This document shows, one piece after another, positions 1-7,817 of a stretch of 51,920 bases of DNA. This DNA comes from Candidatus Woesearchaeota archaeon. GTDB taxonomy: Archaea; Nanobdellota; Nanobdellia; Woesearchaeales; BS150m-G63. Position numbers and translations under genes: made by a program. Under the pieces are notes generated by a model. That model did not search any database. It was given only the letters and a program-made list of their open reading frames with translations, and was not told the origin of the DNA. The DNA is taken from positions 1 to 51,920 of the forward strand of contig JADHVD010000008.1 of assembly GCA_016784165.1 (NCBI GenBank), in the 5' to 3' direction. Numbering within the stretch: position 1 is the stretch's first letter; each line of letters begins with the position of its first letter.

Positions 1-47
1 TAATAAAACCACAAATAATAAAAACCCCTATAAACCAACAAATTCTT

Positions 48-986
48 ATGAAAAAGTGTATTAAATGCGGAAAAAGAGCAGTATGTTCAGATTTATGTAG
101 ATCTCATTTTATAGATTATTTTGAAAATAAAGTAAGAAAAACAATAAGAAAATTCAAATTACTAACTCACCAAGAGAAAATAGGTGTAGCTGTATCTGGT
201 GGAAAAGATTCCACAGTTATTTTATACATATTACATAAACTCAAATACAAACCAATTGCACTAACAGTTGATGCACTAATTGGAAATTACACAAAAGAAA
301 ACCTAAAAAACCTAAGATCTGTCTGTAAAAAATATAAAATACCTCTAAATGAAATATCTTTCAAAAAAGAATTTGGTTATTCTCTTTGTTATTTAAAATC
401 AGTACTTAACTCAAAAGGCCATAATTATTCTTCTTGCATGGTTTGCGGAATATTAAGAAGATTTTTATTAAACAAATACGCTAAAAAACATAAATTAGAT
501 GTATTAGTAACAGGACATAATCTGGATGATGAAGCACAAGCTTTTCTTATGAATGTATTTAGAAACGATCCTAAATTAGCAAGAAGACAAGGACCAATAA
601 CTGGTTCAAAAGAAACAAAAGCATTTGTAAAAAGGGTAAAACCGTTATATCTTTGTTCAGAAAAAGAAGCAGAAACATATTCTAAATTAATGAAGTTTCC
701 AGTACATTACACTCCTTGCCCATGTAGGACAAATTCATACAGAAAAAAATTCTTAGATATGCTGAATAGATTTGAAAAAGATCACAAAGATGTAAAATAC
801 AAAATAGTAAGATTTTTCTTAGAAACAGTTCATAAACAGAAAGACAAAATAGAAGGAACAGTAAATGAATGCACTATTTGTGAAGGTCCTGCAAGCAAAG
901 AAATTTGTAAAAAATGTGAAATAATTCTTTCTTTAAAAAATAAACCAAAAAAAAAGAAATGTTCAACTAAAACAATTAGTTGCTAA
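48..986 (+). CDS. tRNA 2-thiolation PP-loop enzyme (TtuA/NcsA family)
   Basis: Probable tRNA 2-thiouridine synthetase of the TtuA/Ncs6 family, which adenylates a tRNA uridine before sulfur insertion. The PP-loop motif SGGKDS lies near residue 51. An N-terminal zinc finger (CIKCGKRAVCSDLC) and a C-terminal CTICEG..CKKC ribbon match the two-zinc architecture. Internal cysteines (CMVCG, and CPCR near residue 225) fit the Fe-S cluster/catalytic cysteines of the family. The length of 312 aa is typical. The ATG follows a TATA-like CTATAAAC about 20 bp upstream, so it may be leaderless. U54 (TtuA) and U34 (NcsA) modification cannot be told apart from sequence alone. Confidence 0.88.
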   Translation: MKKCIKCGKRAVCSDLCRSHFIDYFENKVRKTIRKFKLLTHQEKIGVAVSGGKDSTVILYILHKLKYKPIALTVDALIGNYTKENLKNLRSVCKKYKIPLNEISFKKEFGYSLCYLKSVLNSKGHNYSSCMVCGILRRFLLNKYAKKHKLDVLVTGHNLDDEAQAFLMNVFRNDPKLARRQGPITGSKETKAFVKRVKPLYLCSEKEAETYSKLMKFPVHYTPCPCRTNSYRKKFLDMLNRFEKDHKDVKYKIVRFFLETVHKQKDKIEGTVNECTICEGPASKEICKKCEIILSLKNKPKKKKCSTKTISC

Positions 987-1012
987 AATTATTACCCATA
1001 TTTAGAAGTAAG

Positions 1013-1061
1013 TTTTATATACTTAAACCAATATAACTACTCTATTATACTTAGAGGTGAT
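1013..1061 (+). promoter_or_regulatory. TATA box and ribosome binding site of the 1066 gene
   Basis: TTTTATATACTT (1013-1024) is a clear archaeal TATA element. A GAGGTGAT ribosome binding site sits five bases before the ATG at 1066. The site decides that start over the GTG at 1057 used by the ORF track, since that GTG lies inside the binding site. Confidence 0.7.
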
Positions 1062-1065
1062 ATTA

Positions 1066-1455
1066 ATGTGGAATAAAAAAGGTGACTGGGAAGTTGAAAA
1101 AAGTCTTCCGGGATTAATTCTAGGATTACTCATTTTTGCAATGGGAATATTTCCATTACTAAATAAGTTTGGAGTTATAGATTTTAATTTGCCTTACACT
1201 CCAGTAGGGATAGTGTTAGAAATACTCCTTACAGTAGGGGGAATTTATCTTATGATAATGGGTTTTATGGAAGATGAAGATTTCATAAAATGGGTTAGCA
1301 TTATTGCAGGGATAATAGTCGCAGTAATGGGTGTTATACCTCTTTTAGCAAATTTTGGTATAAGTATAGCAATACCTTTCTTAGGATTCTTATATAGCCC
1401 AATCCTTTATGTGATTGTTGGACTAATAATGATAATTGGAGCTTTTTTTATGTAA
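1066..1455 (+). CDS. Four-helix small membrane protein, unknown function
   Basis: A 129-aa protein not recognised as a named family. It has about four hydrophobic segments (GLILGLLIFAMGIFPLL, a segment around residue 50, VSIIAGIIVAVMGVIPLL, and a C-terminal YVIVGLIMIIGAFFM). The two halves look alike: both contain an xMGxxPLLxxFG pattern, suggesting internal duplication of a two-helix hairpin. A TATA box and GAGGTGAT site support the ATG at 1066 rather than the track's GTG. It converges on rpo6, with a hairpin between them. Confidence 0.7.
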   Translation: MWNKKGDWEVEKSLPGLILGLLIFAMGIFPLLNKFGVIDFNLPYTPVGIVLEILLTVGGIYLMIMGFMEDEDFIKWVSIIAGIIVAVMGVIPLLANFGISIAIPFLGFLYSPILYVIVGLIMIIGAFFM

Positions 1456-1462
1456 AAAAAGA

Positions 1463-1494
1463 AAAATTTTGCTGAAAATATTCAGCAAAATTTT
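1463..1494. terminator. Palindromic hairpin between convergent genes
   Basis: A perfect 14-bp inverted repeat (AAAATTTTGCTGAA / TTCAGCAAAATTTT) with a 4-nt loop, next to A/T runs on both sides. It sits between the stop of the membrane protein and the stop of rpo6, so it could end transcription from both directions. Confidence 0.55.
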
Positions 1495-1498
1495 ATTT

Positions 1499-1711
1499 TT
1501 ATTGTTTTGGTAAAGGTCTTTTAACAGTTATTGGAAGCAATTCTTGATCAAATTCTAAAGTTGCTATCTCTATAGGGTTATACTTTATTGCCCTCAATTC
1601 TTTTTCACTTAATTTTACCAAAAAAGGAGCGCCCTGAGAAATTTGTAGAGCCCTACTCCCAATCATTCTAGCTTTTTCATATTTACTATATACTTTTTTA
1701 TTTTCAGCCAT
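1499..1711 (-). CDS. rpo6: DNA-directed RNA polymerase subunit Rpo6 (RpoK)
   Basis: Archaeal RNA polymerase omega/Rpb6-type subunit, which stabilises assembly of the large subunits. At 70 aa it is family-sized. It shows the hallmark [20 protein letters not shown] helix motif followed by PIEIATLEF and a C-terminal [10 protein letters not shown]. An AGGTGAT site precedes the ATG. It is the last gene of the minus-strand exosome operon, 12 bp after rrp42. Confidence 0.95.
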   Translation of the reverse strand: MAENKKVYSKYEKARMIGSRALQISQGAPFLVKLSEKELRAIKYNPIEIATLEFDQELLPITVKRPLPKQ

Positions 1712-1723
1712 CTTTAGATCACC

Positions 1724-2494
1724 TTAAACAAATTTTCTAAGTTCCTTTGATTTAGTTTTTGCTATTTTTACCATTTCTTTTAAGTCATCAGCAGTTAATG
1801 GTGTTTCTCCACCTTTCTGCATAGCATGTATTGTCTCATCTTCGCCAAAAGAAACCATTAATCTAGCATCAATTTTAGCTTCTTCAGTTATTGTTGGATC
1901 AACAATGAAATGTTTTCCAATTTTTAATACAGTAACTGAAATTGGTTCTTTGTTCAAAGGTAACTTATTTTTAGTTTTCTCTGAATAATCAATTTTATCT
2001 CCATCTAATTTAGGAAAAACAGCATTTTTTACTGCAACTAATGCAGCTAAAGCAGATGCATCAAATAGATTCCCTTCATCATTCATTGGAATAATGTCAA
2101 TAGAAACTACCCACACTTTTTCTCCTTCTTTGATGCAGAGTTTTTTGAAATCAATCATTCCAGATTCCCTAATTCCTCTGTCAACAACTCTTGCTAATTC
2201 AATAGCTTGGATACTTGGCCTTCCTAATTCAAATTCTGGATTAGATAATGGTATTAATTCAGCACCAACCATAATAGTTCCTTCATCAGGACTATCTGGG
2301 TATGGTTCTCTAACTTCCATTTTTACTCCAGCTAAAACTTCTGTACCGCCAATTGTTACTTTTGCAGAACCTTCAGCGTTTTTATAAACACCAGATTCTA
2401 CAGTTATATCTCTGTATTGTAATTTTTTTCTTCCATCAAATCTAACATCAACATCTAATGCTTTTACAAGATGATCTTTATTTTCTTGTTCCAT
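1724..2494 (-). CDS. rrp42: Exosome complex component Rrp42
   Basis: RNase PH-like subunit of the archaeal exosome, the non-catalytic partner that forms the hexameric ring with Rrp41. The 256-aa length fits. The fold signature includes the N-terminal DGRKKLQYRDITVESGVYKNAEGSA and the central LFDASALAALVAVKNAVFP. A GAGGT ribosome binding site lies about 12 nt before the ATG. It follows rrp41 by 16 bp, in the order rrp4-rrp41-rrp42 usual in archaea. Confidence 0.95.
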   Translation of the reverse strand: MEQENKDHLVKALDVDVRFDGRKKLQYRDITVESGVYKNAEGSAKVTIGGTEVLAGVKMEVREPYPDSPDEGTIMVGAELIPLSNPEFELGRPSIQAIELARVVDRGIRESGMIDFKKLCIKEGEKVWVVSIDIIPMNDEGNLFDASALAALVAVKNAVFPKLDGDKIDYSEKTKNKLPLNKEPISVTVLKIGKHFIVDPTITEEAKIDARLMVSFGEDETIHAMQKGGETPLTADDLKEMVKIAKTKSKELRKFV

Positions 2495-2510
2495 TTTATT
2501 TATTTTAACC

Positions 2511-3206
2511 TCACTTATATTTATTTTTCAAAGCTTCTCTTTGTATTTTGCTTATTTTTTCACAAGCTTTCTTTCCCATTTCAACTGCTTTGAACAATTG
2601 TTCTTCTGTTATGTCTCCATCCATTTGAAGCAGTGAAATCTCCTTACTTTTATTCAAAAAAGCAAGAGGTACATCTGCTACTGGCGCATCATATGCTTCT
2701 TCATCGTAGTTCAAATCAACAACAACTTGATCATCAACTCTACCTACTGAAATAGAAGAAACCATATCTTTCATAGTTATGCCAGCATCTGCTAAAGCAA
2801 TTGAAGCAGCACAAATACCTGCACATCTTGTTCCAGCATCTGTTTGAGGTAACTCAATAAAGATATCTATTACCGAATTTGGAAATTCACTTAAATCTAA
2901 AACAGGCAATAATGCTTTTTCAGTTACCATTGAAATTTCTTGACTTCTTCGACTTCCGCCAGGTCTTACCCTATTTCCTTTACTAGAAAATGGAAGCATG
3001 TTATAATTGACTCTTATTATTCCTTTCTCAGGATTTTGCATAAATCGTGGATATAATTCTCTTGGACCATAAACAGCTGCATATGCAATTGTGTTTCCGA
3101 TTTTAAAATAACCAGAACCATCTGCTCTTGCTATAACTCCTGCTTTTGCTTCAATAGGTCTTAATTCGTCGAATTTTCTTCCATCTAATCTTTTCTTATA
3201 ATTCAT
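2511..3206 (-). CDS. rrp41: Exosome complex exonuclease Rrp41
   Basis: Catalytic RNase PH-type 3'-5' phosphorolytic subunit of the archaeal exosome. KRLDGRKFDELRPIEAKAGVI is the typical N-terminus. RPGGSRRSQEIS and the QTDAGTRCAGICAASIALADAG block, with its conserved Asp/Thr/Arg, match the phosphate and RNA-binding site. The length is 231 aa. Its ATG overlaps the rrp4 stop (ATGA), implying translational coupling. Confidence 0.96.
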   Translation of the reverse strand: MNYKKRLDGRKFDELRPIEAKAGVIARADGSGYFKIGNTIAYAAVYGPRELYPRFMQNPEKGIIRVNYNMLPFSSKGNRVRPGGSRRSQEISMVTEKALLPVLDLSEFPNSVIDIFIELPQTDAGTRCAGICAASIALADAGITMKDMVSSISVGRVDDQVVVDLNYDEEAYDAPVADVPLAFLNKSKEISLLQMDGDITEEQLFKAVEMGKKACEKISKIQREALKNKYK

Positions 3207-3991
3207 TTTTTCTCCTCCTTACTCGGAGTTTCTTTTTTCTCCTCAGTATCTTTAACTTCTGGCTTCTTTTCTTGTTCTTCAGCCTTAGGTTCAACTATTT
3301 TTTTCTTTGGAACTTTTTTATCCAAATATGTTTGGATTGTATCGGTTAATCCAGGAATATGTGCTTCTTTTGCAATTTTCTTAATTACATCAATTGCAAT
3401 AGCTTCCATTTCTGGAGTTCCAGATATCCAAACAATACCATTTTGACCTACAATAACTCTGCAATCAGTTGCTTGTTTTATCATAGATATCATTGAACCT
3501 TGTTTACCAATTATTCTTGGTACTTTGCTTGTATTGACTTCAATAAAACAGCCACCTTCAAGTTTTCTTAATCCAGGGCCCCTCATACTGACATCAATTA
3601 ATTTTTGACTTGTAACATTAGTTATATTAACAGCGATATATTCTCCTATATCGTAATATTTTGTTAAGTCTGCTCCTCTTGCTATGAAAGAAGAAGTAGC
3701 TTCTTTTAAACCTAACATGGCAGAATATGCACTATCTATATCTATTCTCCAACCACTCATTAATACATCTATTACTTTTCCTATTACTGTATCTCCCCTT
3801 TTTGGAGCATATTTTCCTGAGAGTGGAATAACTTTTATTACTTTTCCATCTATCCTAACTAATCCTAGTTGAGAAGCAACTATTTTGTCTCCTTCTCTGT
3901 ATGTTCCTTTAGATGGTAAATAATCCATCCCCTCTACAATATCTTCTCCAGGAACAACAACGTCTCTTTCTTTTACTAATAATTTACTCAT
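3203..3991 (-). CDS. rrp4: Exosome RNA-binding cap protein Rrp4
   Basis: RNA-binding cap subunit that sits on the Rrp41/42 ring. It has an N-terminal domain, an S1 domain (roughly residues 60-130, with GDTVIGKVIDVLMSGWRIDI) and a KH domain (VPRIIGKQGSMISMIKQATDCRVIVGQNGIVWI). A Lys/Glu-rich tail of about 50 residues is longer than usual. The start is moved to ATG 3991 because AGGAGG lies just upstream; the track start at 4012 would lie before it. The stop overlaps rrp41. Confidence 0.94.
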   Translation of the reverse strand: MSKLLVKERDVVVPGEDIVEGMDYLPSKGTYREGDKIVASQLGLVRIDGKVIKVIPLSGKYAPKRGDTVIGKVIDVLMSGWRIDIDSAYSAMLGLKEATSSFIARGADLTKYYDIGEYIAVNITNVTSQKLIDVSMRGPGLRKLEGGCFIEVNTSKVPRIIGKQGSMISMIKQATDCRVIVGQNGIVWISGTPEMEAIAIDVIKKIAKEAHIPGLTDTIQTYLDKKVPKKKIVEPKAEEQEKKPEVKDTEEKKETPSKEEKK

Positions 3992-4066
3992 TTTATTTTT
4001 TCCTCCTATCATGGTGGAAAGTTACAAGAAGAGAAAAAATCCCTTCGAGGTTATTTCCTCCAGTAT

Positions 4067-4780
4067 TTACTTTAATATTTTTGATTCTAAATTTCCATGA
4101 ACAACTTCGTTCAATCTATCAAATAATTCTTGCTGTATTCCAGCAGGAATTTCTACAACTACCGACCAAGAACCATCGTTCAGCCAATTTTCATTTTTTA
4201 TACTGGCAAGATTTCTAACAATAGAATTGGCTTTTCCAGCATGTTCTGCCGGTATTTTTATCTCAATTTCTTTTAATTCAAAACTGATTGGTAAAATAGG
4301 CCTTATCTGTTTTAGTATATCTTGTAGTTGATCTTTAGCAGATTTAAATTCATCAATCCGCACTTTTGCTTCATCAAATGCATTTTCTACCCTTGTTATT
4401 GGGTGAGGTAATCCAGTACTTGGATTCACAGCATTCTTATGAATATTCTCAATGATTTGTTTTCTTTTTACTTCAATTAATCCTTGCCTATATTCTGCAG
4501 TTAATTGAACTTCCCCTTCTTTTAAGATTAGTTTTGCAACTTCTAAAACATCAGCACTATCAAAAACTTCATTCATTTTTGTTTCAGAACATAACAATCC
4601 CTTTTTAGCATCAGAAAACACTTCTTCACTTTTTAACACTTCTCTAATATCTATATCTTCTCCATCTTTAAATTTAATAGCCAAATCAGGGTCTACAACT
4701 ACTTCAAAGTTTTCCCCTTCTTTTTTTATCCTTCCAAGATTCAAGTGAATCTTTTCGTGATCATGTGTTATTCCTACCAT
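4067..4780 (-). CDS. Ribosome maturation protein SBDS/Sdo1
   Basis: Archaeal homologue of the Shwachman-Bodian-Diamond protein, which in eukaryotes helps release the anti-association factor from the large ribosomal subunit. The FYSH-type N-terminal domain contains FKDGEDIDIREVLKSEEVFSDAKKGLLCSE. The middle domain carries the family hallmark NAVNPSTGLPHP, and a ferredoxin-like C-terminal domain follows. The length of 237 aa is normal. A GGAGG site lies 8 nt before the ATG. It sits between psmA and rrp4, the usual archaeal order. Confidence 0.95.
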   Translation of the reverse strand: MVGITHDHEKIHLNLGRIKKEGENFEVVVDPDLAIKFKDGEDIDIREVLKSEEVFSDAKKGLLCSETKMNEVFDSADVLEVAKLILKEGEVQLTAEYRQGLIEVKRKQIIENIHKNAVNPSTGLPHPITRVENAFDEAKVRIDEFKSAKDQLQDILKQIRPILPISFELKEIEIKIPAEHAGKANSIVRNLASIKNENWLNDGSWSVVVEIPAGIQQELFDRLNEVVHGNLESKILK

Positions 4781-4824
4781 TTTATGAACCTCCGAGTTAT
4801 GTTTTTACAAGGAGTGAACAAGGT

Positions 4825-4842
4825 TTTAAGAGTATTTACTCT
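4825..4842. other. Small hairpin between psmA and SBDS
   Basis: TAAGAGTA-TT-TACTCTTA forms an 8-bp stem with a 2-nt loop in the 75-bp gap downstream of psmA. It may act in mRNA processing or attenuation between psmA and the exosome genes. It lacks a following T run on the minus strand, so a full terminator is not claimed. Confidence 0.35.
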
Positions 4843-4855
4843 TAAAGTTTGCATA

Positions 4856-5581
4856 TCACTTGCCACCCTTATTAGCTTTATCAATATCTTTTCTTCCCAA
4901 TTTTCTGAATTTTTTATCTTTAACAGATATATACGCTGCATCAACTCTTTCTGTTTTGAAACCTTTTCCAAGAGATTTACTTAACGCTTTTAATGCAAGT
5001 CTTAACCCTTCTTCAAGGCTCATATCATCTTTATACTCTTTTTCAAGTATTTGTTCAACTTCTACTTCCCCTTCACCAATTGCAGCTGCTTTGTACCTGA
5101 AATAGATTCCAATAGGATCTGTTTCAAATAATACAGGGCCAGTTTCATCAACTCCGGCAACTAATAAACTAACTCCAAAAGGACGCAATCCTCCACTTTG
5201 GGTGCAGATTTGTTTTAATTGACAAATATCTTTAACTACGCTCAATATATCTATTTCATTATTATAAGTGACTCTATGTTGTTGTGCTTTTACTTGAGCA
5301 TTTTCTATTAACACTCTTGCATCAGACAATATTCCAGATGCAGTAACTCCTACATGATCATCTATTTGCCATATTTTTTCAATAGCTCCAGTAACCACTA
5401 ATTTGCTTACTATTCTTTTATCTGTAACCAACAACACACCATCTTTACATACCATTCCAATAGCAGTTGAACCTTGTTTTACAGTTTTTTTAGCATACTC
5501 CACTTGTAACAATCTTCCGTCAGGACTAAACATTGTAATTGCCCTGTCATAACCCATTGCTTGATGCGACATTTGATCCAT
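4856..5581 (-). CDS. psmA: Proteasome subunit alpha
   Basis: Alpha subunit of the archaeal 20S proteasome, forming the outer gating rings. The N-terminus has the alpha-type helix H0 signature MGYDRAITMFSPDGRLLQVEYAKKTVKQGSTAIG, followed by GVLLVTDKRI and RPFGVSLLVAGVD. The length of 241 aa is typical. An AGGAGG site precedes the ATG. No beta subunit is present in this window. The order Rnp2-PsmA-SBDS-exosome fits a conserved archaeal superoperon. Confidence 0.96.
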   Translation of the reverse strand: MDQMSHQAMGYDRAITMFSPDGRLLQVEYAKKTVKQGSTAIGMVCKDGVLLVTDKRIVSKLVVTGAIEKIWQIDDHVGVTASGILSDARVLIENAQVKAQQHRVTYNNEIDILSVVKDICQLKQICTQSGGLRPFGVSLLVAGVDETGPVLFETDPIGIYFRYKAAAIGEGEVEVEQILEKEYKDDMSLEEGLRLALKALSKSLGKGFKTERVDAAYISVKDKKFRKLGRKDIDKANKGGK

Positions 5582-5602
5582 TTTAATTCATTTCCTCCTT
5601 AT

Positions 5603-5941
5603 TTATTGTAAATATTTTTCTTCAGCTTTTTTTAAAATTCCAGAAACACCTACACTTCTTATACTGCTTTCTGTATTATTGATCTGATCAACAAAACATA
5701 ATGCTCCTTTCAAATCATCAACACTTCTATGACTCACTTTTATAATCCCTCTTTGTAATTCTGTGTTCCATTTATTTTTAAGGAAGATTAATCCAGCATC
5801 AGCTAAACCAATACTTCCATGTAAACCTAACATAGATTTCTGTATTTCTTCATAAGGCATTTTATTTACTTTTTTGTTTGAGATAATCTCAAAAGCCAAA
5901 TACCTTTTCTTTTCCCGTAAACTTGGTAATAGAGGTTTCAT
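5603..5941 (-). CDS. rnp2: RNase P protein component 2 (Pop5/Rnp2)
   Basis: Archaeal RNase P protein of the Pop5 family, a cofactor of the RNA-based tRNA 5' maturation enzyme. The opening KPLLPSLREKKRYLAFEI is diagnostic, followed by the RRM-like GLADAGLIFLKNKWNTELQRGIIKVSHRSVDDLKGAL. The length of 112 aa fits. A TATA-like CCTTTATAAATG lies about 70 bp upstream on the minus strand (near 6011-6022), suggesting the operon promoter is here with a short leader. Confidence 0.88.
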   Translation of the reverse strand: MKPLLPSLREKKRYLAFEIISNKKVNKMPYEEIQKSMLGLHGSIGLADAGLIFLKNKWNTELQRGIIKVSHRSVDDLKGALCFVDQINNTESSIRSVGVSGILKKAEEKYLQ

Positions 5942-6031
5942 CTTATATTTAGAGAAAAAGCAAACCTCTTGCTTCTTTTCTTTTTCTTCTTACATTTAAG
6001 GATTAATTAAGCATTTATAAAGGTTTCTATA

Positions 6032-6403
6032 TCACTTACCAAACAACCCTGTTTTCTTAAGTAACCCTTTTAGTTTCCATCCACTCTTTACTTTTCTTCC
6101 AGAATATTTAACCTTATGTTGGGCTTCTTTAATAATTTTCTTAAATCCCTTATGTGCTGTTTTGGATAAATCCCATTCATCAACTTGGGTCCTCAGAATA
6201 TTACTAGGTGCAATTGCTTTAATACTTAAATCATATCTTTTTCTTTTTCCTTCTGTATGGTGTGTGTTAATATCAACTTGAATAGATTTCAAATCTTTTA
6301 ATACTAATTTTATTTTTTCAAAATATTCTTTTGTTAAAACATCTAATTTTTTCTCTTCTTTTTTATTTAATTTATGCAATCCTTTATACACCAAATTTTT
6401 CAT
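6032..6403 (-). CDS. Small basic protein, possibly HPF-like ribosome-associated
   Basis: A 123-aa Lys-rich protein (many KK/KR pairs), unnamed. The middle (IQVDINTHHTEGKRKRYDLSIKAIAPSNILRTQVDEWDLSKTAHKGFKKIIKEAQHKVK) reads like the beta-strand plus final helix of the ribosome hibernation/HPF fold: a His-containing strand, a Lys/Arg turn, a strand, then an acidic DEWDL before an amphipathic helix. That link is inference only. The C-terminus is glycine/lysine-rich. A GGAGGT site lies 9 nt before the ATG. It lies upstream of the rnp2 operon on the same strand, with a promoter-like gap between them. Confidence 0.6.
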   Translation of the reverse strand: MKNLVYKGLHKLNKKEEKKLDVLTKEYFEKIKLVLKDLKSIQVDINTHHTEGKRKRYDLSIKAIAPSNILRTQVDEWDLSKTAHKGFKKIIKEAQHKVKYSGRKVKSGWKLKGLLKKTGLFGK

Positions 6404-6705
6404 TACAAAACACCTCCAATGTTTTTAATTAACTGTCTTTTTTGTAGACAACTAAGCGTAATAAATTTTCATTACAATATATTGATTATAACTATAAATA
6501 TGATTATTCTTTTAAGAAATACCTCCAATCAAAAGAACCAATAATTTTTTTATACCACCCACTTTCAAAAATATCTTAAACCTTATTCATTAATAAATTT
6601 TTGGTTTTTTTTAAACAACTTTTACATCAAGGAATTTTAATTCTTTTTGTTTAACTTTTTATAAAAAAAGAAAAGTTTAAATACAAACATTCTTTAATCT
6701 TTAAA
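6404..6705. promoter_or_regulatory. 300-bp divergent promoter region, no gene seen
   Basis: AT-rich spacer between the divergent 6403 and 6706 genes. AAGTTTAAATAC (about 6676-6687) is a TATA-like element about 25 bp before the ATG at 6706, implying a leaderless mRNA. A second GATTGGAGGT motif (near 6518-6527, minus strand) resembles the ribosome binding site of the 6403 gene but has no start codon behind it. No ORF or RNA gene is evident. Confidence 0.5.
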
Positions 6706-6987
6706 ATGCCAAAAAAGAGTGATTTAGATGTTGATAAAACTTTAAAAGTAGTTCTGGTTGGAGTAATTGCTGTCGCAATTTTAGCATCATTCATATTTCT
6801 ATTCAGTCTTGGAAACACTTCTTCTTTAGCTGGAGAAGCAATAGATGTGCTTACAGATATAAGGGAAGGCCAAATAATGAATTTGACAGAAGGAGAATTT
6901 GAAGAAAGAGAGTATTGTTCTGCTACTGTTGTAAAAACTGGAGATGAAAAAGCAGTATTTTTGTATAATTGTCAAAGCAATCCATAA
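6706..6987 (+). CDS. Small single-span membrane protein, unknown function
   Basis: A 93-aa protein with a Lys/Asp-rich N-terminus, one transmembrane helix (VVLVGVIAVAILASFIFLFSLG, about residues 15-37) and an acidic extracytoplasmic tail with two cysteines (EYCSAT, YNCQSN) that could form a disulfide. The SLAGEA stretch after the helix also occurs in the lipoprotein at 42697 (DLAGEAF), perhaps a shared exported-protein feature. TATA spacing suggests leaderless expression. Confidence 0.65.
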   Translation: MPKKSDLDVDKTLKVVLVGVIAVAILASFIFLFSLGNTSSLAGEAIDVLTDIREGQIMNLTEGEFEEREYCSATVVKTGDEKAVFLYNCQSNP

Positions 6988-7040
6988 TAATTTAATAACT
7001 TTCAAATTAATTTCAAACTTTAAATCATGGGGGTGATTTA

Positions 7041-7295
7041 ATGGCTGAAGAGTTAAAAGAAATTGGAAAAGTTATGGGATTCTATTCTCACATAAGTGTA
7101 GCTGCAATAGAATTAACAGGAGACTTAGCAGTTGGAGATACAATTGTGATAAAAGGTCACACAACCAATTTAGAACAACCGATAGATAGTATGCAGATAG
7201 AACATGATAAAGTAGAAAAAGCAAAAAAAGGCGACCAAATAGGAATTAAAGTAAAAGATAAAGTAAGACTACACGACATAGTTTACAAAAAATAA
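7041..7295 (+). CDS. EF-Tu domain II-like small protein
   Basis: An 84-aa beta-barrel protein of the archaeal 'translation elongation factor-like' type. GKVMGFYSHISVAAIELTGDLAVGDTIVIKGHTTNLEQPIDSMQIEH resembles the second domain of EF-Tu/EF-1A (and the C-terminal domain of U32 peptidases) without any GTPase domain. Its function is not known. A strong GGGGGTGAT site lies 4 nt before the ATG. It is followed after 19 bp by another small ORF on the same strand. Confidence 0.75.
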   Translation: MAEELKEIGKVMGFYSHISVAAIELTGDLAVGDTIVIKGHTTNLEQPIDSMQIEHDKVEKAKKGDQIGIKVKDKVRLHDIVYKK

Positions 7296-7314
7296 TCATA
7301 AATGAGGTATTAAG

Positions 7315-7491
7315 ATGGTAAAAAAAGAATGTTGTTGCTCAACTTCAAAAACTTGGGGCCTCCTTGTTTTGATTGTAGGTATTTTATACCTTGGTCAGGA
7401 TTTAGGTTGGTGGAGTTTTTGGGCATTGAATTGGTGGACGGTAGCTTTCCTTATAATAGGGATCCACAAATTCCAAAAAGCAATTAAATAA
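7315..7491 (+). CDS. 58-aa Trp-rich membrane protein (not in ORF track)
   Basis: ATG at 7315 to TAA at 7489-7491. The sequence begins MVKKECCCSTSKTWG, with a triple cysteine before two hydrophobic segments (LLVLIVGILYLGQDLGWW and WWTVAFLIIGIHKF). It resembles small LiaI/DUF5668-type membrane proteins in layout (a repeated G-x-x-L-x-L-x-D-L-G-W pattern), but this is inference. A GAGGTATTAAG site precedes the ATG. It is probably co-transcribed with the EF-Tu-like gene. Confidence 0.65.
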   Translation: MVKKECCCSTSKTWGLLVLIVGILYLGQDLGWWSFWALNWWTVAFLIIGIHKFQKAIK

Positions 7492-7595
7492 ATAAATAAA
7501 TAAAAATAAAGCAATTTAATTTAGAATAATTTTAGTTCTACTAGGTGATTTTATCTAGATTAATTTAATTGAAAAGAGAAATAATAAGTAAAAAA

Positions 7596-7669
7596 TGACC
7601 CTAGAGGGATTCGAACCCTCATCAGCCGGTCCGAAGCCGGATGCACTATCCAGGTTATGCTATAGGGCC
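7596..7669 (-). tRNA. tRNA-Arg (anticodon TCG)
   Basis: Full cloverleaf on the minus strand. Acceptor GGCCCTA pairs with TAGGGTC (one G-T pair), with discriminator A. The D-arm is GCAT..GTGC. The anticodon stem is (T)CCGG/CCGG(C) with loop CTTCGGA, giving anticodon TCG. The T-arm is GAGGG-TTCGAAT-CCCTC. There is no encoded CCA and no intron. A T run follows the 3' end. The TATA element at about 7692-7704 lies partly inside the 45-bp repeat shared with the cassette downstream in coordinate. Confidence 0.93.
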
Positions 7670-7694
7670 ATAATTAACCATAAAAGAATCTTTA

Positions 7695-7739
7695 ATATAA
7701 AAAACTAATGTAAAAAAAGTAAAATAAAGAAAAAATCAG
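7695..7739. repeat. 45-bp direct repeat, copy 1 (beside tRNA-Arg promoter)
   Basis: ATATAAAAAACTAATG... to ...AAAAAATCAG is identical at all 45 positions to 9179-9223. This copy provides the TATA region of tRNA-Arg on the minus strand. The two copies bound a 1,484-bp unit that carries the L,D-transpeptidase-like gene. Confidence 0.92.
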
Positions 7740-7817
7740 GTTAGATAGAATAATTTTAGAAAGTGAAAAGAACATTAGAATGAGTGGTTAAGAAGTTCCA
7801 CAAAAAGAGATATAATC

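Noticed and set aside
4774-4971. Minus-strand 65-aa ORF between SBDS and psmA
   Set aside because: Out-of-frame shadow across the psmA 3' end and the spacer; psmA reading is clear.
7540-7560. GGTGATTTTATCTAG ribosome-binding-like motif downstream of the 58-aa ORF
   Set aside because: No start codon or open frame follows; treated as chance or a decayed gene start.
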